Below are positions 24,704-33,603 of a stretch of 64,000 nucleotides of DNA, piece after piece. Position numbers and translations under genes: made by a program. The notes beneath the pieces were generated by a model, which worked only from the letters and a program-made list of their open reading frames with translations, ran no database searches and was not told where the DNA came from. Positions within the stretch are counted from its first letter, which is position 1. Each line of letters starts with the position of its first letter. The DNA is from CACORA01 sp044234625 (lineage in GTDB: Bacteria; Planctomycetota; Planctomycetia; Pirellulales; UBA1268), in the NCBI GenBank assembly GCA_044234625.1, contig JBIIIP010000001.1, forward strand, positions 78,126-142,125, written 5' to 3'.

Positions 24704-25996
24704 ATGCGTCATTCCCTCCAAGGATCGCGCAGGGCCTTCACGCTCGTGGAGTTGCTCGTCGTGATCTCGATCATCGGGCTCCTCGTAGCCCTGTTGTTGC
24801 CGGCGCTGTCGTCGGCTCGTCAGTCGGCGATCGCTGCCGGGGCGAACCTGAACCTCAACGGCTTCGGCCGTGGTTTCATGATCACCGCCGACCAGGACAC
24901 TGCCGATCGTGGTCGGCTCTGCACCGGTGCCTTCGACCACCTCCGTGACGGCGACGTTCGCCGGATCGGCTGGGTCGCCGACATCATCAGGTTGAAGGTC
25001 GCCAACCCCAACAAGGCCAACGACCCTTCGAATCCCTCGAAGTTGAATGAGAAGGTTGCCGACTATGTGGGCGCGGTGAACACGTCCGGCAAGGCGGCGC
25101 GGCTCTCGTGGTCGGGCACTGGTACCGGCGCGACGATCAGCAACGTGCACTTCGGTGGAGCAAACGGCCCGAAGGATGCCCTGACGGCCACCGGCACCAC
25201 CGTTGCGTGGCGCCGTGAAAACCTTTGGGACCCAGGCTTCAACTCCAACTTCGCCACGTCATGGTATTTCGTCCGCGGCGACCAGCGGCCTCTGCTCACG
25301 GACGCGTCAAAGTATAGTGCCGATCCTGACCCTGCTGACCCGAACAAGTGCCCCCGCGACGGCGAGGGTCCGCTCAGCGAGGGCAAATTGATGCAGTGCC
25401 AGGCCGCCCGTGATGTGGTTCCGTTGATGGCGAATGCCCGCAACGGTGACGGTGCCGATGCCGCCATCGACGGGGTGAGTGGGCCCTCTTCCGCGACGAT
25501 CAATGGCTTCTTCGGCTTCGATCAATCGGGCGAGACGCCGATCGCGAAGCCCGGGGACTTCTGTGTCGAGTCGTTCTGCGACGGCAAGCAGTGCACCAAT
25601 TCGCCTGATGCCGCCGTCGGCACGACCCTCGGCATCACCTGGAATGCCATCACTTCCGCGACGGACAACTCCGGTGCCTTTGCCGGCTGTGTCCACGAAT
25701 TCAACGACTTCTATCCGGTCGTTGGAGCACGGAAGACCGGCGATGGTCTGTGGGCCGGCGGCTCCTGCCAAATCCTCTTTGCCGACGGCCACGTCGGCAA
25801 GATCCGGGACGAGGGCGGGTACAACGGCGCTGCCGACAGCTGGATCGGCCCCAACAAGGTGAACGCGGCCTCCACGGTGTCGTCGGCGATGTACGAGCTG
25901 ACGGCCTCCGGCTACCGCGAGATCCAGGGCAAGGTCTGGGTCAAGGACCTCGGCTCGGCTGATGCCGCCGGCGCAGGCGGCACGGGCAACGAGTGA
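24704..25996 (+). CDS. Prepilin-type protein with type II/IV pseudopilin N-terminus
   Basis: A 430-residue protein. Residues 9-35 form a class III signal: basic tail, then FTLVELLVVISIIGLLVALL, the site cut and methylated by prepilin peptidase, followed by a membrane helix. The rest is a large extracytoplasmic domain rich in Asn, Asp and Gly. Near the C-terminus CQILFADGHVGKIRD resembles the H-X9-DG motif region of the DUF1559 proteins that are greatly expanded in Planctomycetes, though the rest is not clearly DUF1559. The ATG at 24704 has AAGGA about 8 nt before it. A strong terminator follows. The GspE/GspF pair at 40-42 kb could serve its assembly, but that link is inference. Confidence 0.85.
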   Translation: MRHSLQGSRRAFTLVELLVVISIIGLLVALLLPALSSARQSAIAAGANLNLNGFGRGFMITADQDTADRGRLCTGAFDHLRDGDVRRIGWVADIIRLKVANPNKANDPSNPSKLNEKVADYVGAVNTSGKAARLSWSGTGTGATISNVHFGGANGPKDALTATGTTVAWRRENLWDPGFNSNFATSWYFVRGDQRPLLTDASKYSADPDPADPNKCPRDGEGPLSEGKLMQCQAARDVVPLMANARNGDGADAAIDGVSGPSSATINGFFGFDQSGETPIAKPGDFCVESFCDGKQCTNSPDAAVGTTLGITWNAITSATDNSGAFAGCVHEFNDFYPVVGARKTGDGLWAGGSCQILFADGHVGKIRDEGGYNGAADSWIGPNKVNAASTVSSAMYELTASGYREIQGKVWVKDLGSADAAGAGGTGNE

Positions 25997-26040
25997 TCGG
26001 CTTTGATCACTGGCCTTTGCATCGGTGTGAACTGTCGTGA

Positions 26041-26074
26041 GCTGCGGCCGCCTTCGGGCGGCCGCAGCCTTTTC
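26041..26074 (+). terminator. Rho-independent terminator after the prepilin-like gene
   Basis: A perfect 12-bp GC-rich stem, GCTGCGGCCGCC with GGCGGCCGCAGC, closed by a TTCG tetraloop and followed by CTTTTC. It begins 45 nt after the stop codon at 25996 and separates this gene from the P-type ATPase. Confidence 0.9.
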
Positions 26075-26096
26075 TGGTGTTGCACAGAGACGGTGC

Positions 26097-26102
26097 TATG
26101 AT
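26097..26102 (+). promoter_or_regulatory. Possible -10 element of the P-type ATPase gene
   Basis: TATGAT lies 28 nt before the ATG, between a terminator and the gene, so a promoter must be close. The only TTG-containing -35 candidate (TTGCAC, 26080) is just 11 nt away, too close for normal spacing. The TG of an extended -10 (TGC) precedes it. Confidence 0.35.
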
Positions 26103-26129
26103 CGGTTTGCTGTCGCGAGGAGTCGAAGC

Positions 26130-28163
26130 ATGTCTGTGATTGCCGCAGATTCGGTTTCGGTTGAACATCTCGATCAGCCTGCTGCCGAGCCGGCCGCGAT
26201 AATCCCTCCGGCGACGGTGAAACTCGAGCTTGGGCTACGGCTGCAGATCATGGCCACGCTCGTGGGCGGCACGCTGCTGTTGTGCGCGTTGCTTGCCGGC
26301 TGGCTCTGGAACCAGCCGCTCTTCCCGGCGATTCCCGCGGTGATTTCCGTCATCCTCCTGGCGACGCCGCTGGTGGTGGCCGCCGCTCGCGATCTCATCG
26401 CCGGCAAAGCAGGAATGAACGCCCTGGTGGCACTGGCCGTGATCGGGGCCGTATCGAGCGGAAAGTACCAGGAGGCTGCGGCGGTCGCCTTCTTCATGAT
26501 CGTTTCGTCACTCATCGAAAAACGGACAGCGGCGGGGGCAGAGGCAAGCATCGAATCCCTGATCAGGCTCGCGCCGACGAAGGCCAGCCGCCTGGTGGAG
26601 ACGCCCCACGAGGGCACCCGCGAGGAACTCGTCGAGGCCACCGCGCTGCGGCCCGGCGACACGGTCCGCGTCCGGCCTGGCGACACGATCCCGGCAGACG
26701 GCGTCGTCTCCCGCGGGGCGAGCACCGTGAATCAGGCAAGCGTCACTGGGGAATCGGTTCCGGCCGAAAAAACAGCCGGCGACGAGGTTTTCGGCAGCAC
26801 GATCAACCTCACCGGCGTGCTCGATATCCGCGTCACCAAGGCGGGGGCCGACACGCTGCTCGGCCGGGTGAAGGAACTCATCCTGCAGGCCGAACGCACC
26901 AAGACGCCGATCATGCGGCTCGTCGATCAATATGCCGCGTGGTACACGCCCACGATCCTGATGCTCGTGGGGGTGGTTCTGTTTTTTGCCTTGAAGAACA
27001 CGCCCGAATCGGCCTTCGATCGGGCCATCGCCATGCTCGTCGTGGCCTGCCCCAGCGCCCTGATCCTCGCCACACCCACGGCGATGGTGGCGGCGCTGTC
27101 GGCGGCCGCGCGGCTCGGCGTGTTGATCAAGAGCGTCGCCACGCTGGAGGCCGCCCGCAACCTGACCGCCATCGTGTTCGACAAAACAGGCACCGTGACG
27201 ACAGGCGTGCTCTCCGTCACGAAGCTGGCTCCGGCCGAGGGAACGGACGCAGGAGACCTGTTGAGATGGGCGGCATCTGCCGAACAGGACAGCCGCCACC
27301 CGGTTGCCAGGGCCGTCACCGACATGGCGCGGCGGGCCCGCGTGCCGCTCGAGACGGCGGACCGTTTTGAGGAGGTGCCCGGCCGGGGCGTGATGGCGAC
27401 GTTCGCTGACGGAGCCACCGTGCTCGTCGGCCGTGCCTCCTGGCTTACCGAGACCGTGCTCCCCGGCGAAGGCTTCGACGCGGATGCCCTGGAGGCGGTG
27501 CAGGTGTCGTCGGAAGCCGAGGGATTGTCGGTGCTCCACGTCGTCCGCGACGGCCGCTCCGTCGGCTGGATCGGCCTCGAGGACAACGCCCGCCCTGAAG
27601 CGGCGGGCGCCGTTGACCGCCTCAAGACGATGGGCATCTCCCGGCTGGTACTGCTCACCGGCGATCGCAAGAGCGTGGCCAAGCGGGTGGCCGGCCAGAT
27701 GCATTTCGATGACTTCAAGGCCGAGGTGCTGCCGCACGAGAAACTCGAGATGGTGGACGAACTCAAGGCCACCGGGCACCACGTCGCCGTCATCGGCGAT
27801 GGCGTGAACGACGCGCCGGCCCTCGCGGCGGGTGACGTCTCGATCGCCATGGGGGCCGCCGGCAGCGACGTGGCCATCCACTCGGCAAGCATTGCCCTGC
27901 TCAACAGCAACCTCGACCGCATCCCCTTCCTCGTCGAACTCTCACGGCGCACGATCGCCGTGATCCGCCAAAATATGCTCATCGGCGGGTTGTTCATCGT
28001 CGGCTTCATGTCGCTGGCCGGGGCCGGCTACGTGTCACCCGTCATGGCGGCGCTCCTCCATGTGGTGAGCGGCCTGGCCGTGGTGTTCAACTCGGCAAGG
28101 CTGGTGCGGTGTGGCGAGGATCTCGAGCAGGCCGAGGCGGGCCTCGCTCGGCCGCAGCCTTGA
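26130..28163 (+). CDS. P1B-type metal-transporting ATPase with a CPS motif
   Basis: A 677-residue inner-membrane ATPase. In order: two N-terminal membrane helices, an actuator domain with TGES (about 205-208), the membrane metal site C307-P-S309 in VACPSALILATP, the phosphorylated D351 in DKTGT, HP in SRHPVARAV, and GDGVNDAPAL (about 556-565). There is no N-terminal GMxCxxC heavy-metal domain; the first 40 residues are Ala/Pro-rich. Most P1B pumps have CPC, CPH or SPC, so CPS leaves the metal (Zn, Cd, Mn, Co or other) open. The ATG at 26130 has GAGGAG about 8 nt before it. The next gene is convergent, 7 nt away. Confidence 0.92.
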   Translation: MSVIAADSVSVEHLDQPAAEPAAIIPPATVKLELGLRLQIMATLVGGTLLLCALLAGWLWNQPLFPAIPAVISVILLATPLVVAAARDLIAGKAGMNALVALAVIGAVSSGKYQEAAAVAFFMIVSSLIEKRTAAGAEASIESLIRLAPTKASRLVETPHEGTREELVEATALRPGDTVRVRPGDTIPADGVVSRGASTVNQASVTGESVPAEKTAGDEVFGSTINLTGVLDIRVTKAGADTLLGRVKELILQAERTKTPIMRLVDQYAAWYTPTILMLVGVVLFFALKNTPESAFDRAIAMLVVACPSALILATPTAMVAALSAAARLGVLIKSVATLEAARNLTAIVFDKTGTVTTGVLSVTKLAPAEGTDAGDLLRWAASAEQDSRHPVARAVTDMARRARVPLETADRFEEVPGRGVMATFADGATVLVGRASWLTETVLPGEGFDADALEAVQVSSEAEGLSVLHVVRDGRSVGWIGLEDNARPEAAGAVDRLKTMGISRLVLLTGDRKSVAKRVAGQMHFDDFKAEVLPHEKLEMVDELKATGHHVAVIGDGVNDAPALAAGDVSIAMGAAGSDVAIHSASIALLNSNLDRIPFLVELSRRTIAVIRQNMLIGGLFIVGFMSLAGAGYVSPVMAALLHVVSGLAVVFNSARLVRCGEDLEQAEAGLARPQP

Positions 28164-28170
28164 TGGCGGC

Positions 28171-29136
28171 TCAGCCGACGTCGCGGGTCTGGAAGAGGAT
28201 CACGGCCAGGCTCATGACCGCCCCGACAAGGCAGGCCGCATAGAGAGTCACGGCGCCGAGATAGCCGAGCGTGATCACGCTCCCCTGAGTGAGGGCATCG
28301 GCCGGCCAGAAAAACTGCAGGTTGGGCACGACTGCCGCGAGCGGCCGCAGCCAGGCCTGGCCCGCGACCACCAGCGACAGGAAATATTCACCGACCAGCC
28401 CCACGAGGAACACGCCGATGCAGACCAGGAGCGTGGCCACCTGGCCGAGCCGCGTCGAGGCGGCGATGGCAATCGCCGTGAGCACGAGAACGGCCTCGAA
28501 CACGAGCACGATGCCGATCATGAGCTGCGGGTCGAAATCCACAGCCGGACTCTGCAACCGCCAGCTACGGCTGACGCACGACACGATTCCCCAAGCTGCC
28601 GTCGCCAGCGCCGCGCCGGAGACCGTGAACGTGGACGGAAAAGGCCAGCGGTACAGGTAATTCGTCAGCCCTGCGATCAGGAACGTGATCAGAGCCGCGA
28701 GCAGCCCGAAGGTCACCACCGGCGGATCGAATATGTCCTCGGCCCGCACACTCGACTGCACGCGGTGGCGAACCGTGAGCAGGAACACCAGCGACAAGAG
28801 CCAGTAGGCGATCGCGATCGCGGCCGCGACGCCGATGAACTTTCCCAACACCACCTGCATCCGCGCCACCGGCTTGCTGACCACCGTGAGCACGGTCTTG
28901 TTTTCGATCTCACGGGCGAGCACGCTGGTGGCAGAGAAGGCAGCCATGAGCAGGCCCGCGAGAAACAGGGTGCTCAGCCCCAGATCGATGAGCAGCTTGT
29001 TGTCGTCCTCGAGCGTGTAGCCGGCGACATTCACGTTGAGCAACAGGGCCAGCAAGGCCCCGCAGATGAGCACGGCGTGGACCGGCTGACGGATCGATTC
29101 CAGGAAGGCATTTCGAGCGATGGTGAAAAGGGGCAT
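28171..29136 (-). CDS. ABC-2 type transporter permease
   Basis: A 321-residue inner-membrane protein with about six membrane segments, starting FTIARNAFLESIRQPVHAVL. The segment STSVLAREIENKTVLTVVSK-like (ATSVLAREIENKTVLTVVSK) followed by PVARMQVVLGKFIGV is typical of ABC-2 permeases of the NosY/GldF type. It has no ATPase gene beside it on this strand. The nearest ATPase is in the divergent cluster at 33600, and the permease there (34668) shares the DRRHIHMTLSKPVRRW-type motif, so both could use the same ATPase (inference). ATG 29136 was chosen over a longer frame starting at 29229 that adds a non-conserved leader. Confidence 0.82.
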   Translation of the reverse strand: MPLFTIARNAFLESIRQPVHAVLICGALLALLLNVNVAGYTLEDDNKLLIDLGLSTLFLAGLLMAAFSATSVLAREIENKTVLTVVSKPVARMQVVLGKFIGVAAAIAIAYWLLSLVFLLTVRHRVQSSVRAEDIFDPPVVTFGLLAALITFLIAGLTNYLYRWPFPSTFTVSGAALATAAWGIVSCVSRSWRLQSPAVDFDPQLMIGIVLVFEAVLVLTAIAIAASTRLGQVATLLVCIGVFLVGLVGEYFLSLVVAGQAWLRPLAAVVPNLQFFWPADALTQGSVITLGYLGAVTLYAACLVGAVMSLAVILFQTRDVG

Positions 29137-29302
29137 GGCAGACTTCCGAAGCGTGGCCTCGTTGTACGCCATGAAGCATGAAAAAACGATGAGCGTGCAG
29201 CCATTTGCTAGATTCCCGTGAGCAGCCATGGAACGGCGTGGGGCGGCAGCCTAGACTCGTGAATGTGGGTTGTTCACGCCGGTTTTTTCCTCCATTCTCG
29301 TC

Positions 29303-31357
29303 ATGAACCCGGACAGAACTGACACGAGGCGAAGGGCTGCGGAAAACGACTCGCTCGTTTTTCGCCGGGCCCAAACCGCCGCCTTCTCCGGGCTTGCCGT
29401 CCAGGTTTTGCTGGCCGGTGCGATGGGGCTTGTGGCCCTCTGGGGCGACAGCCAGGCACTCTATGCCGCCGGCTGGCACATGCTGGGTGGTCTTCCGATC
29501 TGGATCGTGCTGGTTCTCATCTACCAGCATCACGAAAGCGAGCGCGTGCAGCGGCTGGCGGCCGAAAAACTCACCGATACGAGCAAGAAGGCCGCCATCT
29601 TCGGGTCGTTGAGCGACGACCTCGACGCCGCCCGGGAACGATTGGACCGTCTCTATCGTTACGGACTCCCGATCGTGAGCGCCACCGTGGCGGTGTATCT
29701 GCTGGCTGCCGGGGCCGCCCTGCTTTACGTCCGTATCAAGGCCTTTGCCGATGTGGATTCGACCGCCACGAATCTTGCCACGGCATGCGACCCGGTAGGC
29801 CTGATGTTCGTCACGGCGGGTATTGCCTTCACCGCCTTTGTGACGGCCCGCTGGATCAGCGGGTATGCGCGCCAACGCGCATGGCAGTTACTACGCGGCG
29901 GTGCCAGCTACCTGATGAGCTGCTTCGTCGTGGCGTTGTTGCTTTTCGCCGGGGCGGCGATCGTTGCTGCCGGCGGTGATGCGCGGGTCTTCGGCTGGCT
30001 CGCCACAGCGATCCCGGCCGTGATGATTCTCGTTGGCCTTGAGATCCTGCTTACGTCGTTGCTCGAGTCCTATCGCCCGCGGATTCCGGGTGAAATACCC
30101 CGTCCCGCCTTCGACAGCCGGGTGCTCGGGCTGCTCACGGCCCCGGAGTCGCTCGGGCGGGTGGTCGCTGAAACGATCAGCTACCAGTTCGGTGTGGAAG
30201 TGTCCCGGAGCTGGCTGTATCAGCTCCTCGGTCGCGCCGTCACGCCACTGACGCTGCTCGGGGCCGGCGTCCTCCTCGCCCTCAGCTGCTTCGTCTTGGT
30301 GGGGCCTGATGAACGCGGCCTCGTGCTGCGCTTCGGTGGCATCTTCGGCGATCCCCTCCCCCCCGGCCTCCACCTGAAATGGCCGTGGCCCCTGGAAACG
30401 GCCGAATTGCATCCCGTCGGCCAAGTCCAAGAGGTGCTCGTTTCCAGCGACCTTACCGGGCGATCGCCCGATTCCCCTGCCATCCTGTGGACGAGCGACA
30501 GCGACAGTGATGAGGCAATCGGCCAAGAGGATTTCGTGACGGCCCCAACCGCCGCCAGTGAAGGCACGGGCGTGGCCTTGGTTGCTGCCGACGTCATCGT
30601 TCAGTACGCGGTCGGGGACATCAGCGACTATGCGAGCGGCGGGTCAGATCCCCGGCTCCTGCTCAAACTGGTTTCCCAGCGGGAAGTTTCCCAGTATTTC
30701 GCCGCCCATGACATCGACACCCTGCTCGCCAACCCGCGCAGCCAAGCCGGTCTGCAGATGAGACAGGCGATTCAGTCGCGGCTCGACGCCATGGGACTGG
30801 GCCTACGGATTGTCGGGGTGTCCATTACGGCACTGCATCCACCCATCGGCCGTGTGTCCCGGGCCTTTCACTACCAGATCGGTGCGGTTCAGCAGCGCGA
30901 GACGAGCATCCAACAGGCGCGCAAACAGGCTGTTGTGGAATTGGCAAAGGTGGCCGGCTCGGTCGATTTGAGCCAGCGGATCGATGCAGCCATCCGACGG
31001 CTCGACGCCCAGCGCACGGCTGGACAGGCGCGAGAGGCCGCCGCCACGGAGACGGAGATCGACCAGCTGCTCGCCAGCGCGCGAGGCGAGGCGGCTGAAC
31101 TGGTGCATCAGGCCCGTGCTTATCGCTGGCAACGGGCCGTGGGTGAAACGGCCAGTGGTGAACGTTTCTCCGGCGAACTGCTCGCCTATGAGGCTGCACC
31201 GCTGTACTACCGCACCCGTCGCTTTCTCGACGTCTTGGCGGAAGGACTTACCGGCCGCCGAAAATTCGTCATCACGGAAGACGCCGGCGACGCACCGGTG
31301 TTTCGCATGGATTTCAGCGACCCCACTTCGGCGATCGATACGCTACTCGCCGAATGA
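29303..31357 (+). CDS. Multi-pass SPFH (band 7) protein, HflK-like
   Basis: A 684-residue protein with about seven membrane helices before the SPFH domain. Helices lie near residues 26-46, 55-75, 120-145, 165-190, 205-230, 235-260 and 312-335. The SPFH domain follows directly: VGPDERGLVLRFGGIFGDPL, PPGLHLKWPWPLE, then DVIVQYAVGDISDYA and IDAAIRRLDAQR in a coiled-coil tail. The core resembles HflK, but E. coli HflK has only one membrane helix. It begins a co-directional run of SPFH, ABC and membrane genes. ATG 29303 is the first ATG in frame; a TTG at 29270 is unlikely. Confidence 0.85.
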   Translation: MNPDRTDTRRRAAENDSLVFRRAQTAAFSGLAVQVLLAGAMGLVALWGDSQALYAAGWHMLGGLPIWIVLVLIYQHHESERVQRLAAEKLTDTSKKAAIFGSLSDDLDAARERLDRLYRYGLPIVSATVAVYLLAAGAALLYVRIKAFADVDSTATNLATACDPVGLMFVTAGIAFTAFVTARWISGYARQRAWQLLRGGASYLMSCFVVALLLFAGAAIVAAGGDARVFGWLATAIPAVMILVGLEILLTSLLESYRPRIPGEIPRPAFDSRVLGLLTAPESLGRVVAETISYQFGVEVSRSWLYQLLGRAVTPLTLLGAGVLLALSCFVLVGPDERGLVLRFGGIFGDPLPPGLHLKWPWPLETAELHPVGQVQEVLVSSDLTGRSPDSPAILWTSDSDSDEAIGQEDFVTAPTAASEGTGVALVAADVIVQYAVGDISDYASGGSDPRLLLKLVSQREVSQYFAAHDIDTLLANPRSQAGLQMRQAIQSRLDAMGLGLRIVGVSITALHPPIGRVSRAFHYQIGAVQQRETSIQQARKQAVVELAKVAGSVDLSQRIDAAIRRLDAQRTAGQAREAAATETEIDQLLASARGEAAELVHQARAYRWQRAVGETASGERFSGELLAYEAAPLYYRTRRFLDVLAEGLTGRRKFVITEDAGDAPVFRMDFSDPTSAIDTLLAE

Positions 31358-31397
31358 CACACGCCGTCTTCGCGGCGGCCCCCCAGAGACCCAAACC

Positions 31398-32324
31398 ATG
31401 AAAAATTCATTCATCGTCCTGATGGGAGTGGTCCTCGTCGGACTGCTTCTCTCCCACATGTTTTTCTACCAGGTCCGTTATGACCAGGTGGCCGTGCGGA
31501 CGACTTTCGACAAGGCGGACGAGTCGAGTGTGCAGGAAACCCCCGGCCTGAAGTGGCGGTGGCCGTGGCCGATCAACAAGGTGGCCCTCTACTCGAAGCG
31601 GTTGCAGGTGCTCGAGGACAAGATCGAGGAGTTGCAAACGGCCGACGGCAAGAGCGTGATCGTACGGACGTATCTGACGTGGCGGATCGCCGACCCGCTC
31701 GCGTTCTACGTCACGCTCAAGGATCCTGCCGAGGCGGCCCGGCAGCTGTCATCGCGGCTGCGCGAGATCCGCAGCCTCATCAGCAGTTACCGTTTTGACG
31801 AGTTGGTCAACACCGACAAAGCGAAGATCAAGCTGGCGGCCATCGAGGAGGAGGCGGCCCGGTCGCTCGACGCAGCGCTTTCGCAGGCGGACTACGGCAT
31901 CCGCGTGGAAAGCGTCGGCATCCATAAGATCATCTTGCCCGAGGCGACGACGGAGAAAGTATTCGAAACGATGATCGCCTCCCGGGAGCGGCTCGCCGAA
32001 AACGCCCTCCAGGAAGGACAGGCGCAGGCTTCCGCCATCCGCAGCGAAGCCGCCAGCGCCCGCGAGCGCATCCTTGCCTTCGCCGAACGCCGGGCTCAAG
32101 CCATCCGCTCACAGGGCGATCGGGAAGCGGCCGTGCAGTACGGAGCGTTCGCCAAGAACGAAGAATTCGCGATCTTCCTCCGCAAGATCGACGCCCTGCG
32201 AAAAATGCTCGATCACAACACGACATTCGTCCTCTCGGCCGATAGCCTCGGAATCTTGGATTGGTTCACCAAGGACCCGGCGGCGGCCCGGCAGCCGCGC
32301 AAGCCCGCCGCCGCGACGCCCTGA
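31398..32324 (+). CDS. SPFH (band 7) protein, HflC-like
   Basis: A 308-residue protein with one N-terminal membrane anchor (FIVLMGVVLVGLLLSHMFFY) and an SPFH domain: YDQVAVRTTFDKADES, PGLKWRWPWPINKVALYSKR, then VIVRTYLTWRIADPLAFYVT. The C-terminal half is a charged coiled coil with QASAIRSEAASARERILAFA, as in HflC. HflK and HflC form a large membrane cage around the protease FtsH; no ftsH gene is in this window. The gene lies 40 nt after the first SPFH gene and 16 nt before the third. Confidence 0.88.
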   Translation: MKNSFIVLMGVVLVGLLLSHMFFYQVRYDQVAVRTTFDKADESSVQETPGLKWRWPWPINKVALYSKRLQVLEDKIEELQTADGKSVIVRTYLTWRIADPLAFYVTLKDPAEAARQLSSRLREIRSLISSYRFDELVNTDKAKIKLAAIEEEAARSLDAALSQADYGIRVESVGIHKIILPEATTEKVFETMIASRERLAENALQEGQAQASAIRSEAASARERILAFAERRAQAIRSQGDREAAVQYGAFAKNEEFAIFLRKIDALRKMLDHNTTFVLSADSLGILDWFTKDPAAARQPRKPAAATP

Positions 32325-32340
32325 TCCGACGGACCCAATC

Positions 32341-33603
32341 ATGCAACCATCCGATCGACAGCCGCCCGATTCAGCGTTAGCCCTTGACCCGGCCCAGCAG
32401 TCCCTCGCCGAGGCTTTGAGGGTGGGGTTTGGGATCCTCAAGCTGGCGATGGTCGCGCTCCTGGTCGCTTACGCGGCCAGCGGCATCTTCTCCGTGGGCT
32501 CCAACGAGGTCGCCCTCCGCTTGCGATTCGGCGACTACGTGGGTGGCCCCGGGAATCGCGTCCTCGAACGGGGAACGTATTTCGCGGCGCCGTTTCCGTT
32601 CGAACAGGTCGTCAAGGTCGACACGCGACCAGCCACGCTCGTGCTGGACGACGAGTTCTGGTTCGAAACGAGCAAGGAGGAAAGTGGCCTTTCCAGAACC
32701 CAACTCCAAGGCCGCAAGGGTCTACCCCTCCATCCACTCCGGGATGGCTCCCTGATCACGGGAGATTCCAACATCGCCCATGCCAAGTGGACGCTCACCT
32801 GGCGGGTCATCGACCCCGTTGCGTTTCTCACCAATGTCGGCACGAAACCCTTGGCAACCGACATCGTCCGGCTCGTCGCCCAGCAGGGCATCGTCCAGGC
32901 CGTGGCCCAATTGGGGGCGGAGGACTTTCTCCGCGGCATCGTGAACCGTGATCTTGCCGTCGGGATCATGCAACAGCGGCTCGACGAAATGCGGACGGGT
33001 CTGGTCGTCGATCAGTTGACGCTCGACAAAGTATCCGCGCCGATGGCGGTCGCCCGCAGTTTCGATGCCGTGACGAGTGCCGAAAGCGATCGTGCCGGCA
33101 GGATCGTTGCCGCGGAACAAGAGCGGGCCAGGATTCTTGGGGAAACGGCCGGGGAGGCCACCCCGAAACTTCTCGTGATCCTGTCGCAATACGAACAGGC
33201 AACGGAACGAGGCGATGCCGCGGCCGCAAGCGCGATCTGGGAGACGCTCGACGCTGCGTTCTCCAATCTGGGCGTCGGCGACACGCCGATCGGTGGTGAA
33301 GTGGCCCGGATTGTCAACTCGGCGAAAACCTACCGCACGCAGGTGGTGGAGCGCGTGGCGACGGAGGCCCAGGCCTTCCAGCAACTCCTCCCGCAATACG
33401 AGCGAAATCCGCGGCTGGTGATGGCAAAACTGTGGGAGGATGCCCGGGAAACCATCCTCACCGGCGATGTGGAAACCTTCTACACCGTGCCCGGCCAACT
33501 CGAATTGCAGCTCAACCGCGATCCTGAACTTCAGAAGGAACGTCAGCGAGAACAGCTGAAGGCCCGGAAGAAGTCCCAGCGGGAAGCCAATTCCAACCGA
33601 TGA
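32341..33603 (+). CDS. Third SPFH (band 7) protein
   Basis: A 420-residue protein with one membrane helix at about residues 31-52 (LKLAMVALLVAYAASGIFSV). The SPFH domain follows: GSNEVALRLRFGDYVG, ERGTYFAAPFPFEQVVKVDT, then HAKWTLTWRVIDPVAFLTNV and QLTLDKVSAPMAVARSFDAV. The C-terminal ~60 residues are highly charged (DPELQKERQREQLKARKKSQ). It differs clearly from the HflC-like protein before it, so it is not a simple recent duplicate. Its stop codon overlaps the start of the ABC ATPase by ATGA, tying the SPFH genes to the transporter. Confidence 0.87.
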   Translation: MQPSDRQPPDSALALDPAQQSLAEALRVGFGILKLAMVALLVAYAASGIFSVGSNEVALRLRFGDYVGGPGNRVLERGTYFAAPFPFEQVVKVDTRPATLVLDDEFWFETSKEESGLSRTQLQGRKGLPLHPLRDGSLITGDSNIAHAKWTLTWRVIDPVAFLTNVGTKPLATDIVRLVAQQGIVQAVAQLGAEDFLRGIVNRDLAVGIMQQRLDEMRTGLVVDQLTLDKVSAPMAVARSFDAVTSAESDRAGRIVAAEQERARILGETAGEATPKLLVILSQYEQATERGDAAAASAIWETLDAAFSNLGVGDTPIGGEVARIVNSAKTYRTQVVERVATEAQAFQQLLPQYERNPRLVMAKLWEDARETILTGDVETFYTVPGQLELQLNRDPELQKERQREQLKARKKSQREANSNR

